A stretch of DNA of 7,164 bases from Alphaproteobacteria bacterium (GTDB taxonomy: Bacteria; Pseudomonadota; Alphaproteobacteria; Rickettsiales; UBA8987), in NCBI GenBank assembly GCA_003531345.1, contig DQGZ01000120.1, forward strand, positions 1 to 7,164. The letters run 5' to 3'. The position numbers and the translations under genes are program-made. Positions 1-6,381 of the stretch are shown here, piece by piece; within the stretch, counting starts at the first letter, position 1, and each line of letters opens with the position of its first letter. Below the pieces are notes generated by a model. The model ran no database searches. It was not told the origin of the DNA and was given only the letters and a program-made list of their open reading frames with translations.

Positions 1-55
1 CAGCATTGGCCAGAAAATCAGTTTTTTTTGCGTATAAGTCATGCAAATTTTGCAT
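1..55. other. Left flank, no gene assigned; possible 5' end of a divergent gene
   Basis: No gene can be assigned here. On the minus strand two start codons open frames that run off the left edge: ATG at 55-53 (MQNLHDLYAKKTDFLANA) and ATG at 42-40 (MTYTQKKLIFWPML). Neither has a visible ribosome binding site and the fragments are too short to recognise. On the + strand one frame is also open from the edge to a TAA at 73-75, so the tail of an upstream gene cannot be excluded. An eight-T run at 22-29 is not preceded by a convincing stem, so I do not call it a terminator. Confidence 0.15.
41..55. promoter_or_regulatory. Perfect dyad, candidate activator site for the flgI sigma-54 promoter
   Basis: ATGCAAA and TTTGCAT form perfect 7-base arms around a single central T. 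A further direct copy of the half-site TTTGCA lies at 65-70. The dyad is roughly 95-110 bases before the transcript start predicted from the sigma-54 promoter at 125-140, which is the usual distance for a site bound by an NtrC-type enhancer-binding protein (FlbD or FlgR class in flagellar systems). The dyad is seen directly. Its binding partner is inferred. It also overlaps the two possible divergent start codons at the left edge, so it could instead serve that gene. Confidence 0.4.
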
Positions 56-124
56 ATGATTATATTTGCAGATAATATGTGGTTGTAACTTGTTGAATTA
101 ATTGAGTTTTGTTGGTCAAATAAG

Positions 125-140
125 TGGCATAAAACTTGCT
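125..140 (+). promoter_or_regulatory. Sigma-54 (RpoN) promoter for the flgI operon
   Basis: The sequence TGGCATAAAACTTGCT matches the sigma-54 consensus TGGCAC-N5-TTGCW closely, with the invariant GG (126-127) and GC (138-139) separated by exactly 10 bases. Transcription should start near base 151, giving a leader of about 36 bases before the flgI ATG. Sigma-54 control of rod, ring and hook genes is well established in several flagellar hierarchies. It requires an ATP-driven activator bound upstream, for which the dyad at 41-55 is a candidate. No other GG-N10-GC element of this quality was noticed in the other gaps, so this promoter probably drives the whole series of flagellar genes. Confidence 0.8.
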
Positions 141-163
141 TAATGTATTCGCTTAGTGATTTG

Positions 164-186
164 TATTAACCTTTGCTGACAGTTCT
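164..186 (+). promoter_or_regulatory. Two-part repeated motif abutting flgI start (copy 1 of 3)
   Basis: TATTAACCTTT (164-174) is followed after 4 bases by ACAGTTCT (179-186), which directly touches the ATG. The same 11-mer and a similar second block occur before flgL and before the AhpD-like gene, always pointing at the gene. It lies downstream of the predicted sigma-54 transcript start, so here it would be in the leader RNA or act as an operator. It contains TTAACC, which resembles a CtrA half-site, but no TTAA-N7-TTAA full site is present. Function unknown. Confidence 0.4.
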
Positions 187-1374
187 ATGAACATGAGAAC
201 ATTATTCCAGATAACTGAAGATGAAACCATTGAAGGTGGTGACAAGCTTTTACTCCTTACCACTATAATTATGCTGGGGTTGGTAATATTTACCTTTATA
301 GTAAGTGTGCCTGTTAACTCATCAGCTTCAAATTCCCGCATCAAAGATATTGTGAATTTTGAAGGTATCCGTGAGAACTTGCTGGTTGGTTATGGATTGG
401 TCGTTGGTCTGAACGGTACAGGTGACAGGTTAAATAATGCGGTATTCACTGAAAAATCATTGCAGAGTTTTTTAACTCGCCTTGGTGTTAGCACCATAAA
501 CGAAAAAATGCAGGTTAAGAATGTGGCGGCGGTTACGGTTACTGCAAAACTTCCAGCCTTCTCACGTAGTGGTGCCAAGCTGGATATAACGGTAAGCACT
601 TTGGGTGATGCGCGAAGTCTAGAAGGTGGAACTTTGATTGCAACCCCATTAATGGGTGCTGATGGTGAGATGTATGCAGTAGCGCAGGGTGCGGTTACAA
701 TAGGTGGCTTTGCAGCTAGCGGTGAACAGTCTTCAGCAACCAAGGGAATACCCACTACTGGCTTTATTTCCAGTGGAGCAATAGTTGAACGTGAAATACC
801 ATTTGAACTTGACCAGCTCACTGAAATAAAACTGGGTATGAAAAACCCTGACCTTACATCAGCTAAGGCAGTTGAGAAAAAAATTAATGAAAAGCTTGAA
901 GGTGATTATGCCAAAGCGGTTGACCCAGGAACGGTGGTGTTAAATATCCCTATGGATTATTACGGCTCAGTGGCAACTTTGCTTGCAGATATTGAATTGC
1001 TTGAAGTAAAAACTGATCAGCCAGCAAAAATAGTGATAGATGAATCTACGGGAACAATAGTGATGAATGAGAATGTGAAGATTGATAATGTTGCAGTGGC
1101 GCAAGGTAATTTAGTAGTTACCATAAATAAGATACCTCTGGTATCACAGCCTTTGCCGCTTGCGCCTAAAGGTGCTGAAACAGTTGAAACCTCACTTGAA
1201 GACTTAAAAGTGGAGGAGGGTGAGGGTAATATTGCTATGCTGAATAATAACGCAACCCTTTCTGACCTTGTTAATGCGCTTAACTCACTTGGTGTGAGTA
1301 ATCGTGATTTAATATCCATTTTACAAACCATTAAAAGCGCAGGTGCGCTTCATGCAGAAATAGTTACAAAATGA
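187..1374 (+). CDS. flgI: Flagellar P-ring protein FlgI
   Basis: FlgI polymerises in the periplasm around the distal rod, at the peptidoglycan layer, to form the P-ring. The product has 395 residues. A hydrophobic export segment (about 21-41) ends in a small-residue cleavage region near SSA (45-47). The mature start is diagnostic: RIKDIVNFEGIRENLLVGYG then LVVGLNGTGD (to residue 80). Further family blocks are GDARSLEGGTLIATPLMGAD (140-159), AVAQGAV, the VIDESTGTIVM region, and the C-terminal LVNALNSLGVSNRDLISILQ ending in SAGALHAEIV. It is slightly longer than the usual 365-370 residues because about 20 acidic residues precede the hydrophobic segment. ATG at 187 was chosen because it keeps Lys20 before that segment; ATG at 193 and at 271 are alternatives and none has a clear Shine-Dalgarno. 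The protein contains no cysteine, unlike enterobacterial FlgI, whose folding depends on a disulfide. Its end overlaps the next gene by 4 bases (ATGA). Confidence 0.96.
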   Translation: MNMRTLFQITEDETIEGGDKLLLLTTIIMLGLVIFTFIVSVPVNSSASNSRIKDIVNFEGIRENLLVGYGLVVGLNGTGDRLNNAVFTEKSLQSFLTRLGVSTINEKMQVKNVAAVTVTAKLPAFSRSGAKLDITVSTLGDARSLEGGTLIATPLMGADGEMYAVAQGAVTIGGFAASGEQSSATKGIPTTGFISSGAIVEREIPFELDQLTEIKLGMKNPDLTSAKAVEKKINEKLEGDYAKAVDPGTVVLNIPMDYYGSVATLLADIELLEVKTDQPAKIVIDESTGTIVMNENVKIDNVAVAQGNLVVTINKIPLVSQPLPLAPKGAETVETSLEDLKVEEGEGNIAMLNNNATLSDLVNALNSLGVSNRDLISILQTIKSAGALHAEIVTK

Positions 1375-1739
1375 ATTCAACTTACATAAGTGGTTTATTG
1401 CAGAATTCTTCTAATGCTCTGGCGCAGAACAAGTTGGACACGCTGCTTGCTTCAATAAAAAATTCTAATCCTGATAATAAGGTTGAGCAGACCAAAGAGG
1501 CCTTCAGGAATTTTGAGGCGATGTTTATTTCCGAAATGTTGCGAACAATGTTCAATACAGTTCCTGTCGATGAGATATTTGGCGGTGGAACGGCAGAAGA
1601 AACTTTCCGTAGTATGCTTATTGATGAATATGGCACGCTAATTGCTAAACAAGGTGGTATAGGGGTTGCAGATAATATGCAGCGCACATTACTTAACCAG
1701 CAATTAACGGAAGGTAGCCATGTTACACTTACAGAATAA
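1371..1739 (+). CDS. flgJ: Rod-binding protein, FlgJ N-terminal type (no muramidase domain)
   Basis: The product has 122 residues and matches the rod-binding domain of FlgJ (Pfam Rod-binding). The recognisable core is FRNFEAMFISEMLRTMF (about 46-62), followed by the glycine-rich FGGGTAEETFRSMLIDEY (70-87) and a C-terminal helix with GGIGVADNMQRTLLNQQL. Enterobacterial FlgJ is about 313 residues because it carries a C-terminal peptidoglycan hydrolase. Here the gene stops after the rod-binding part, as is common in alphaproteobacteria, where a separate hydrolase opens the wall for the rod. It acts as a rod cap or scaffold in the periplasm. The start ATG overlaps the flgI stop by 4 bases, indicating translational coupling, and the 3' end overlaps the next gene by 20 bases. 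Placement directly after flgI matches the conserved flgI-flgJ order. Confidence 0.9.
   Translation: MNSTYISGLLQNSSNALAQNKLDTLLASIKNSNPDNKVEQTKEAFRNFEAMFISEMLRTMFNTVPVDEIFGGGTAEETFRSMLIDEYGTLIAKQGGIGVADNMQRTLLNQQLTEGSHVTLTE
1709..1714 (+). promoter_or_regulatory. Shine-Dalgarno of the flgN-like gene
   Basis: GGAAGG lies 5 bases before the ATG at 1720 and inside the end of the flgJ-type gene. It is the clearest ribosome binding site in the window and supports the overlapping start at 1720. By contrast flgI, flgK and flgL show no comparable site. Confidence 0.6.
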
Positions 1740-2160
1740 AGACGAAATACTGGAGTCCTATTTAATATCTTCTGAACGGCTTATCTCCCTTATAGAACGT
1801 GAAAATTTCCTGCTTTCAGATTTTCAGGTAGGCAAAATCAAAGAACTTGCGGATGAAAAGGAAACTCTGGTTTCAGAGATTGAAGGTTTTAAACGCATAC
1901 TCTTATCAGACAAAGAATATCTAAAAAATATTTCTCAGGCACAGAAAAACGTGCTGATCAACACAACTGAGCGCTTAAGTAAAGTGGCAGAAAAAAACCA
2001 TAATGAGGTTGCTGTTGCAATGCAGGTTAACCACATGGTGCTTGAGGCTATACAATATGCAGTATCAGCCAGCCAGCCATCACCCAAAGGTTATGGCAAT
2101 GATGGAAGTCATGCTTCTTATAATAATGTAACATCAATTAAGATCGACGAATCAATATAA
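1720..2160 (+). CDS. flgN: FlgN-like export chaperone for FlgK and FlgL
   Basis: The product is a 146-residue soluble protein predicted almost wholly helical for residues 1-115 (ILESYLISSERLISLIEREN, then charged heptad-like stretches rich in Leu, Glu and Lys). The tail ends YGNDGSHASYNN...SIKIDESI. A helical body with a 'YG..G' tail is the pattern of FlgN, the cytosolic chaperone that binds the C-termini of FlgK and FlgL and delivers them to the export gate. Sequence conservation in FlgN is low, so the assignment rests on size, helicity, the tail and position directly before flgK and flgL. It overlaps the rod-binding gene by 20 bases and is 3 bases from flgK, so the three are cotranscribed. 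The alternative is an uncharacterised flagellar helical protein in the same slot. Confidence 0.75.
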   Translation: MLHLQNKDEILESYLISSERLISLIERENFLLSDFQVGKIKELADEKETLVSEIEGFKRILLSDKEYLKNISQAQKNVLINTTERLSKVAEKNHNEVAVAMQVNHMVLEAIQYAVSASQPSPKGYGNDGSHASYNNVTSIKIDESI

Positions 2161-2163
2161 TTT

Positions 2164-4926
2164 ATGGCAGTAGGCTTAACCACATCATTGAATTCCTTAG
2201 TTGATAGCCTTAACGTAACTCAGGCTAAACTAAACTATGTTTCGCAGAACATAGCAAATGTTGGAACGGAAGGTTACACAAGAAAGACAATTGCTCAAGA
2301 AACAAAAGTTTCCAGTGGTGTGGCGCTTGGTGTTGGTGTTTCTGACGTTAGAAGGGCGGTGGATGATTTTCTTTTAACTGCCAGCCGTGCCCAGATACCG
2401 CTGGTAAGTGAATCAAAAACTAAAACTGACTATCTGGACAGGATACAAAAATTTGCTCTGGGCAACCCTAATTCTAACACCACAATAAATAATGCGGTAA
2501 ATAATTTTTATACAAGGCTGGAAGATTTGGCGGGTGACCCATCAAGTGCGGTGAAAAGGTCTTTGTCTGTTACTGCTGCGGTTGATTTTTCCAATGTACT
2601 GGCAGATTTGGCGCAGAAGATACAGGAGGAAAGATTCAACGCTGACAGTGACCTTGATGTTTCAATTGATGCACTTAATACTTCACTTACAAACCTTTAT
2701 GACCTCAACGGTGCTATAAGGCAGAATGCTCAGTCTTCAGGTGAGGTCTCACGCTTGTTCGATGCAAGGGACGCAGAGCTGGCAAAGGTAAAGGGATTAG
2801 TGCAGGCTACGGTAAGTTTTAATGAATTTGGTCAGGTTGCAATAATTCTTAATAACAGTGAAATACTGGGTATCAGCCAAAGATACGAGCTTTCGTATAA
2901 CAGGCTTTCTTCAGTGGTAAATCTTATCAATGGCACAGATATAGGAGCGATAACAGTAAGTTCGTTCAATTCCAATGGTGATCCCACAGGAACGGTAGAA
3001 ACAGTGGTTTCTGCATCAAATGCAAATCTTCAGGTTAATAATATAACTGGTGGTAAGCTCAAAGCGTTGATTGAACTGAGGGACGTAGAATTACCCAAAA
3101 TTTTGCAGCAGTTGGATAACATAGCCTATACAATAGCAAATGAGTTTAATGAAATACATAATGGTGGCACTGGCTTCCCCCCTCCTTCGGAGCTGCTTGG
3201 CGTTCATGAGTTTGAGCTTGATGATGAATTCAATTTTTCAGGTCAGTTCAGAATTACCCTGACAGATTCAAACGGCAGACCAATTGACGGCAGATATGGT
3301 GAGAAATTGGTTCCCATGGTAATTGACCTGTCAGAATTTGATGGTGGAAATGGCAAAGGCACTGCAACAATTGAATCTATAATAAGCGAAATAAATAATC
3401 ATTATGGAACGCAGCCTACAAGAATAGTTAACCTCGGGCCAGCTTCAGATATCCGCCTTGCAACAAGTGTAAACTCAGTGGAGTTAGCTAAGGCAACTGG
3501 CTCTATTTCATTTTCTGGGTTACCTTCAAATGACGATACGCTGGTGATAAATGGTGATACATTTACATTTAAAACCTCCGCATCGGGTGCAAGTGAAGTG
3601 CAAATAGGCGGCAGCTTGAGTGAAACATTGAGAAATCTGGCAAGTAAATTAAATGCCAGCACTGGTTCTGGCGTTTCTGCTGCAACTTACACTTACAATG
3701 CAACAACTATTTCAATCATTCACGATAATGCAGGAACAACAGGTAACTCATTTACATTAAATAGCAGTGGTACATCAGTTGCAACAGCTTCTGGCGCTGT
3801 GCTTTCTGGTGGTGCTAATGCAACGGGTGAGTTTGTTTTTGACTTTGAGCTTTCAAATCTTGCGCCTGATGGTGGTGCAATAACTTTTGACATAAGTACT
3901 ATTTCAATAAATAGCGGTGCCGCTTCTGCTGTAACCTTTAATACAACAGAATTAACCGCTGGTCAAAGACTGCGTACTGATTTAAAAGGGGTGGAAAATG
4001 GCTCTCTTTCAGTTGACTTGGATGCACTAAACCTTGAAGAGGGGGGAACATTCACAATTACAGTTGCAGCTCAGGTAACCCATGAAGATGGCACAGTATA
4101 CAATGAAAATCTTACATATACCATAACCATCCCTGACCCTGAAGATAATATAAAAAACAACCGCTATTACATAACCTCAATTGACTCAGTAGACGGGGAG
4201 TTGAAAACTGCCAGCACCAGTAACGGTTTTTTAACGGCTTCGCTGGTGAATGAAAAGGGTGCAAGAATTACAGCAGATGATGTTTCTGGGTTTTTGAAAT
4301 TACGTACATCCAGTGGTGACATAAGGATATCCATAGACCAATTAGATAGTCGGGAGCTAGGAGATACCAGCTATGCAGATAGTCTTTCTGTTGCAACTAA
4401 CAGGGGTATTTCACATTTCTTCGGTCTAAATAATCTGTTTACTTATAATGATGCAAAAAATAATAGCGCTTTAAATATCAGGGTTCGTTCAGATATTATT
4501 TCATCACCGCAATCATTCAGTACAGGTCGTGCACAAAATTCTTCCCAGACAGGCGGCACAGTGGCATATACTTATGAGCTAGGCTCTGGCTCAAACTCCG
4601 CCATACTTGACATGATAAAGATACAAGACACCAACCTGAGGTTTGTTTCTGCTGGCGGCTTGCCAGAATTGCTTACCACCATGAACTCATATGCAACGGA
4701 AATATATAATTTCAGTTCGCTGCAATATAATAATGCAAATGCGGCATTTAATAAACACACGCTACTTAATGACTCCATAAACAGGAAGATTGATGAAATA
4801 TCAGGCGTTAATGTTGATCAGGAATTAGCTATAACAATTGAAATACAGAATGCTTATTCTGCATCAGCAAAGGTTATAGGCGTTATTAAAGAGCTGTTTG
4901 ATGCACTAACCAATACGCTAACATAA
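2164..4926 (+). CDS. flgK: Flagellar hook-associated protein 1, FlgK (oversized)
   Basis: FlgK (HAP1) is secreted through the flagellar export apparatus and forms the first junction layer between hook and filament. The N-terminal D0/D1 signature is clear: LTTSLNSLVDSLNVTQAKLN (5-24), then YVSQNIANVGTEGYTR with the rod/hook family ANxxTxGYxR pattern. Residues about 90-240 form the long helical D1 region, including SRLFDARDAELAKVKGLV. The EFNEIHNGGTGFPPP block (near 325-340) leads into beta-rich outer domains. The C-terminal D0 helix ends VDQELAITIEIQNAYSASAK and closes the molecule. At 920 residues it is far longer than the 547 residues of the E. coli protein; the excess lies in the surface-exposed middle, including a distinct insert at 445-552 and an Ig-like strand-rich stretch at about 553-660. 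Start ATG at 2164 is 3 bases after the flgN-like stop. No Shine-Dalgarno is visible, so translational coupling is likely. Confidence 0.95.
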   Translation: MAVGLTTSLNSLVDSLNVTQAKLNYVSQNIANVGTEGYTRKTIAQETKVSSGVALGVGVSDVRRAVDDFLLTASRAQIPLVSESKTKTDYLDRIQKFALGNPNSNTTINNAVNNFYTRLEDLAGDPSSAVKRSLSVTAAVDFSNVLADLAQKIQEERFNADSDLDVSIDALNTSLTNLYDLNGAIRQNAQSSGEVSRLFDARDAELAKVKGLVQATVSFNEFGQVAIILNNSEILGISQRYELSYNRLSSVVNLINGTDIGAITVSSFNSNGDPTGTVETVVSASNANLQVNNITGGKLKALIELRDVELPKILQQLDNIAYTIANEFNEIHNGGTGFPPPSELLGVHEFELDDEFNFSGQFRITLTDSNGRPIDGRYGEKLVPMVIDLSEFDGGNGKGTATIESIISEINNHYGTQPTRIVNLGPASDIRLATSVNSVELAKATGSISFSGLPSNDDTLVINGDTFTFKTSASGASEVQIGGSLSETLRNLASKLNASTGSGVSAATYTYNATTISIIHDNAGTTGNSFTLNSSGTSVATASGAVLSGGANATGEFVFDFELSNLAPDGGAITFDISTISINSGAASAVTFNTTELTAGQRLRTDLKGVENGSLSVDLDALNLEEGGTFTITVAAQVTHEDGTVYNENLTYTITIPDPEDNIKNNRYYITSIDSVDGELKTASTSNGFLTASLVNEKGARITADDVSGFLKLRTSSGDIRISIDQLDSRELGDTSYADSLSVATNRGISHFFGLNNLFTYNDAKNNSALNIRVRSDIISSPQSFSTGRAQNSSQTGGTVAYTYELGSGSNSAILDMIKIQDTNLRFVSAGGLPELLTTMNSYATEIYNFSSLQYNNANAAFNKHTLLNDSINRKIDEISGVNVDQELAITIEIQNAYSASAKVIGVIKELFDALTNTLT
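3496..3819 (+). other. Inserted beta-rich domain inside FlgK (residues 445-552)
   Basis: Residues 445-552 read TGSISFSGLPSNDDTLVING, then DTFTFKT, VQIGGSLSETLRNLASKLNA, and TTGNSFTL ... AVLSGGAN. The order 'GDT-x-xINGxTFTF ... VxIGxxxxxTLxNLxxxLN ... AGTxGNxFTL ... LxGG' is a pattern I associate with repeated structural domains of phage tail and virion proteins; it also resembles the flagellin hook-IN motif. It is flanked by FlgK sequence on both sides (RIVNLGPASDIRLAT before, GEFVFDFELSN after). It probably forms an outward-facing knob at the hook-filament junction. The resemblance is from memory, not a search. Confidence 0.5.
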
Positions 4927-4931
4927 ATTAT

Positions 4932-4955
4932 TATTAACCTTTAACAATAGTGTCT
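4932..4955 (+). promoter_or_regulatory. Two-part repeated motif abutting flgL start (copy 2 of 3)
   Basis: TATTAACCTTT (4932-4942) is followed after 4 bases by ATAGTGTCT (4947-4955), which directly touches the flgL ATG. Spacing and orientation match the copy before flgI almost exactly. The element fills nearly all of the 29-base gap between flgK and flgL, where a Shine-Dalgarno would be expected but none is seen. TTTAAC at 4941-4945 adds a second TTAA only 3 bases from the first. Role unknown: an operator, an internal promoter part, or a leader element for translation. Confidence 0.4.
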
Positions 4956-5846
4956 ATGACATCAACAATGCAGATATATAGACAAACCATAGCGGACTTT
5001 AAAAGCCTGCAGGGTGTTCTATATAGTGGTCAAAGTAAAATAGGTGCTGATAGTAAAGCAACAACTTTCGCTGAACTTGGCACTGAACTTCCAATAATTC
5101 AGGGGTTCTATGCTTCGGCGCAACGTGCAGACAGGTTTATTAACTCAATTGAGCAGGCGCAAAGGCGGCTTGACACCTCATACAGGGCGTTAGATGAAAT
5201 TATTGAGGCAGCAATAAGTTTCAAGAGTGACTTAGCGCTTGAAAACTCCCCGAACTCCAACATTAATGATCTTTCTGGATCGGCCAATACCAAGCTAGAC
5301 ATCATTACAGGCGCTCTTAATAGCAGGGATGGCAATATATTTGTCTTTGGCGGCTCTAAAACCAATGAGATTCCAGTAGCTGATCTGAAGAGACTGAATA
5401 ACAACGTTAATGGTGAGGTGACCGCAAATTATTACAATGGTGATAATTTTAAAAGTGAGGTTGATATTTCAAAAAGTTTAAGGGTTCAATATGGCGTGAA
5501 TGCAGATAATGAAGCTTTCAGGAATGTTATATCTGCACTTAACCTTGCAAAAGATGCAGAAGCAGGCGGCGTAGGGGCGCTTGAGCTAGCTGGCTTAACG
5601 CTAGACACAGCCATTGATCAGTTAATAAACCTTCGTTCTAGTATGGGTAATAATTCCAAGGTGTTTCAAACCACATTAGAGGTGCAGATTTCAGCAAAAA
5701 CTACTTTTGAACAGAAATATGCGGAGGCAAATGAACCAGATATTGTACAGTTGACGATAGAAACAGGGCAGGCACAAACAGCACTTACTGCACTTTTTCA
5801 GAATTTTGCAAGAATTTCTGGTCTTTCTTTAGTAAATTATTTATAA
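4956..5846 (+). CDS. flgL: Flagellar hook-associated protein 3, FlgL
   Basis: FlgL (HAP3) forms the second junction layer, between FlgK and the flagellin filament. The product has 296 residues from the chosen ATG, close to the usual FlgL size. The start MTSTMQIYRQTIADFKSLQG parallels the family start with 'ST.QMYQQ'. It leads into a flagellin-like D0/D1 helical half: QRADRFINSIEQAQRRLDTS and YRALDEIIEAAISFKSDLAL. The DGNIFVFGGSKTNEIP block is the typical FlgL turn 'G..VFGG..T...P'. The C-terminal helix ends QTALTALFQNFARISGLSLV, as in flagellin-fold proteins. A GTG at 4950 would add two residues and ATG at 4968 would remove four; 4956 fits the family alignment best. It is a 29-base step from flgK and 19 bases before fliW. 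Confidence 0.93.
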   Translation: MTSTMQIYRQTIADFKSLQGVLYSGQSKIGADSKATTFAELGTELPIIQGFYASAQRADRFINSIEQAQRRLDTSYRALDEIIEAAISFKSDLALENSPNSNINDLSGSANTKLDIITGALNSRDGNIFVFGGSKTNEIPVADLKRLNNNVNGEVTANYYNGDNFKSEVDISKSLRVQYGVNADNEAFRNVISALNLAKDAEAGGVGALELAGLTLDTAIDQLINLRSSMGNNSKVFQTTLEVQISAKTTFEQKYAEANEPDIVQLTIETGQAQTALTALFQNFARISGLSLVNYL

Positions 5847-5865
5847 TATAACATAGGTAAGCAAA

Positions 5866-6348
5866 ATGTATTTGAACGTGCAAAAAATAGCTAATCAGAA
5901 CAAACTGTCGGAAACGGGTTTCATAAACATCAAAAGTCGCTTTGGTGAGCTTGAGATTGATATGTCAAAGGCAATATTTTTTCCCAAGGGCATATATGGC
6001 TTCCCAGAGAATTTGCATTTTGCACTGGTAAACTTCCCTAATCCTCAGCTTCAGGCATTTAAAATATTACAATGTTTAAATGACCACTCAATATCTTTTC
6101 CGGTTCTTGTAGCAGGTTATAATAACCAGTTCATCCATGAGAAAGACATGCGTGAATGCTCTGAGATAGTTGAAGTAAGCCACAGTGATATGGCTGTTAT
6201 GTTCATCGCAAACTCAGAAAAGGGGGGGGCAGGTGAGCATGCAGTTTCTATAAATACCAAAGCACCAATTATAATTGATGTTAACCTGCAAATGGCTGTT
6301 CAGTACATCTTTACCAATAATAAATACACTATCAGGCACATGCTGTAG
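5866..6348 (+). CDS. fliW: Flagellar assembly factor FliW
   Basis: FliW binds flagellin in the cytoplasm and, in Bacillus and Campylobacter, also binds and inhibits the translational repressor CsrA, tying flagellin translation to its export. The product has 160 residues. Family blocks are SRFGELEIDMSKAIFFPKGI then YGFPENLHFALV (near 24-55), FKILQCLNDHSISFPVLV (about 65-82), and the C-terminal SINTKAPIIIDVNLQMAVQY with YTIRHML at the very end. About 20 residues precede the usual FliW start, and the next in-frame Met (33) lies inside the conserved core, so ATG at 5866 is retained. A weak AGGT (5855-5858) sits 7 bases upstream. An eight-G run at 6222-6229 falls in a loop just before the conserved C-terminal third. 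No csrA gene is adjacent. FliW is uncommon in alphaproteobacteria, where FlaF and FlbT usually fill this regulatory place. Confidence 0.9.
   Translation: MYLNVQKIANQNKLSETGFINIKSRFGELEIDMSKAIFFPKGIYGFPENLHFALVNFPNPQLQAFKILQCLNDHSISFPVLVAGYNNQFIHEKDMRECSEIVEVSHSDMAVMFIANSEKGGAGEHAVSINTKAPIIIDVNLQMAVQYIFTNNKYTIRHML
6222..6229 (+). repeat. Homopolymeric G8 tract within fliW
   Basis: Eight consecutive G residues span codons 119-122 of fliW (AAG GGG GGG GCA). Such a run is conspicuous in an AT-rich window; the next longest G or C runs noticed are six bases (4041-4046 and 3177-3182, both in flgK). With nine Gs the frame reaches TGA after SEKGGGR, about residue 123. With seven Gs it reaches TAA after SEKGGQVSMQFL, about residue 128. 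Either change removes the conserved C-terminal block. The encoded Gly-Gly is in a loop, so it may also be neutral. Confidence 0.85.
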
Positions 6349-6381
6349 CAGTTGCAGTATAGCTTAGTTTTTCCAGTCAAT

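Noticed and set aside
22..29. T8 run as a rho-independent terminator of an upstream gene
   Set aside because: No convincing GC-rich hairpin precedes it; TGGCCA at 7-12 is too short and badly placed.
140..171. Full CtrA site (TTAA-N7-TTAA) upstream of flgI
   Set aside because: TTAA at 140-143 and 166-169 are not 7 bases apart, and no correctly spaced pair was found before flgL or the AhpD-like gene; only half-site resemblance remains.
390..821. 143-residue open frame on the minus strand inside flgI
   Set aside because: It lies fully antisense to a well-recognised flgI, is low-complexity Ser/Pro/Val-rich and matches no family I know; it is a shadow of codon use on the other strand.
1382..1687. 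101-residue minus-strand frame across the rod-binding gene
   Set aside because: Antisense to a clear FlgJ-type domain and with no recognisable motif.
4041..4046. G6 run in flgK as a slippage site
   Set aside because: Six bases is too short to expect frequent slippage; the C6 run at 3177-3182 was set aside for the same reason.
6352..6381. Longer HIT protein starting at TTG 6352
   Set aside because: The ten extra residues do not match HinT N-termini, whereas the ATG at 6382 aligns directly with the family start.
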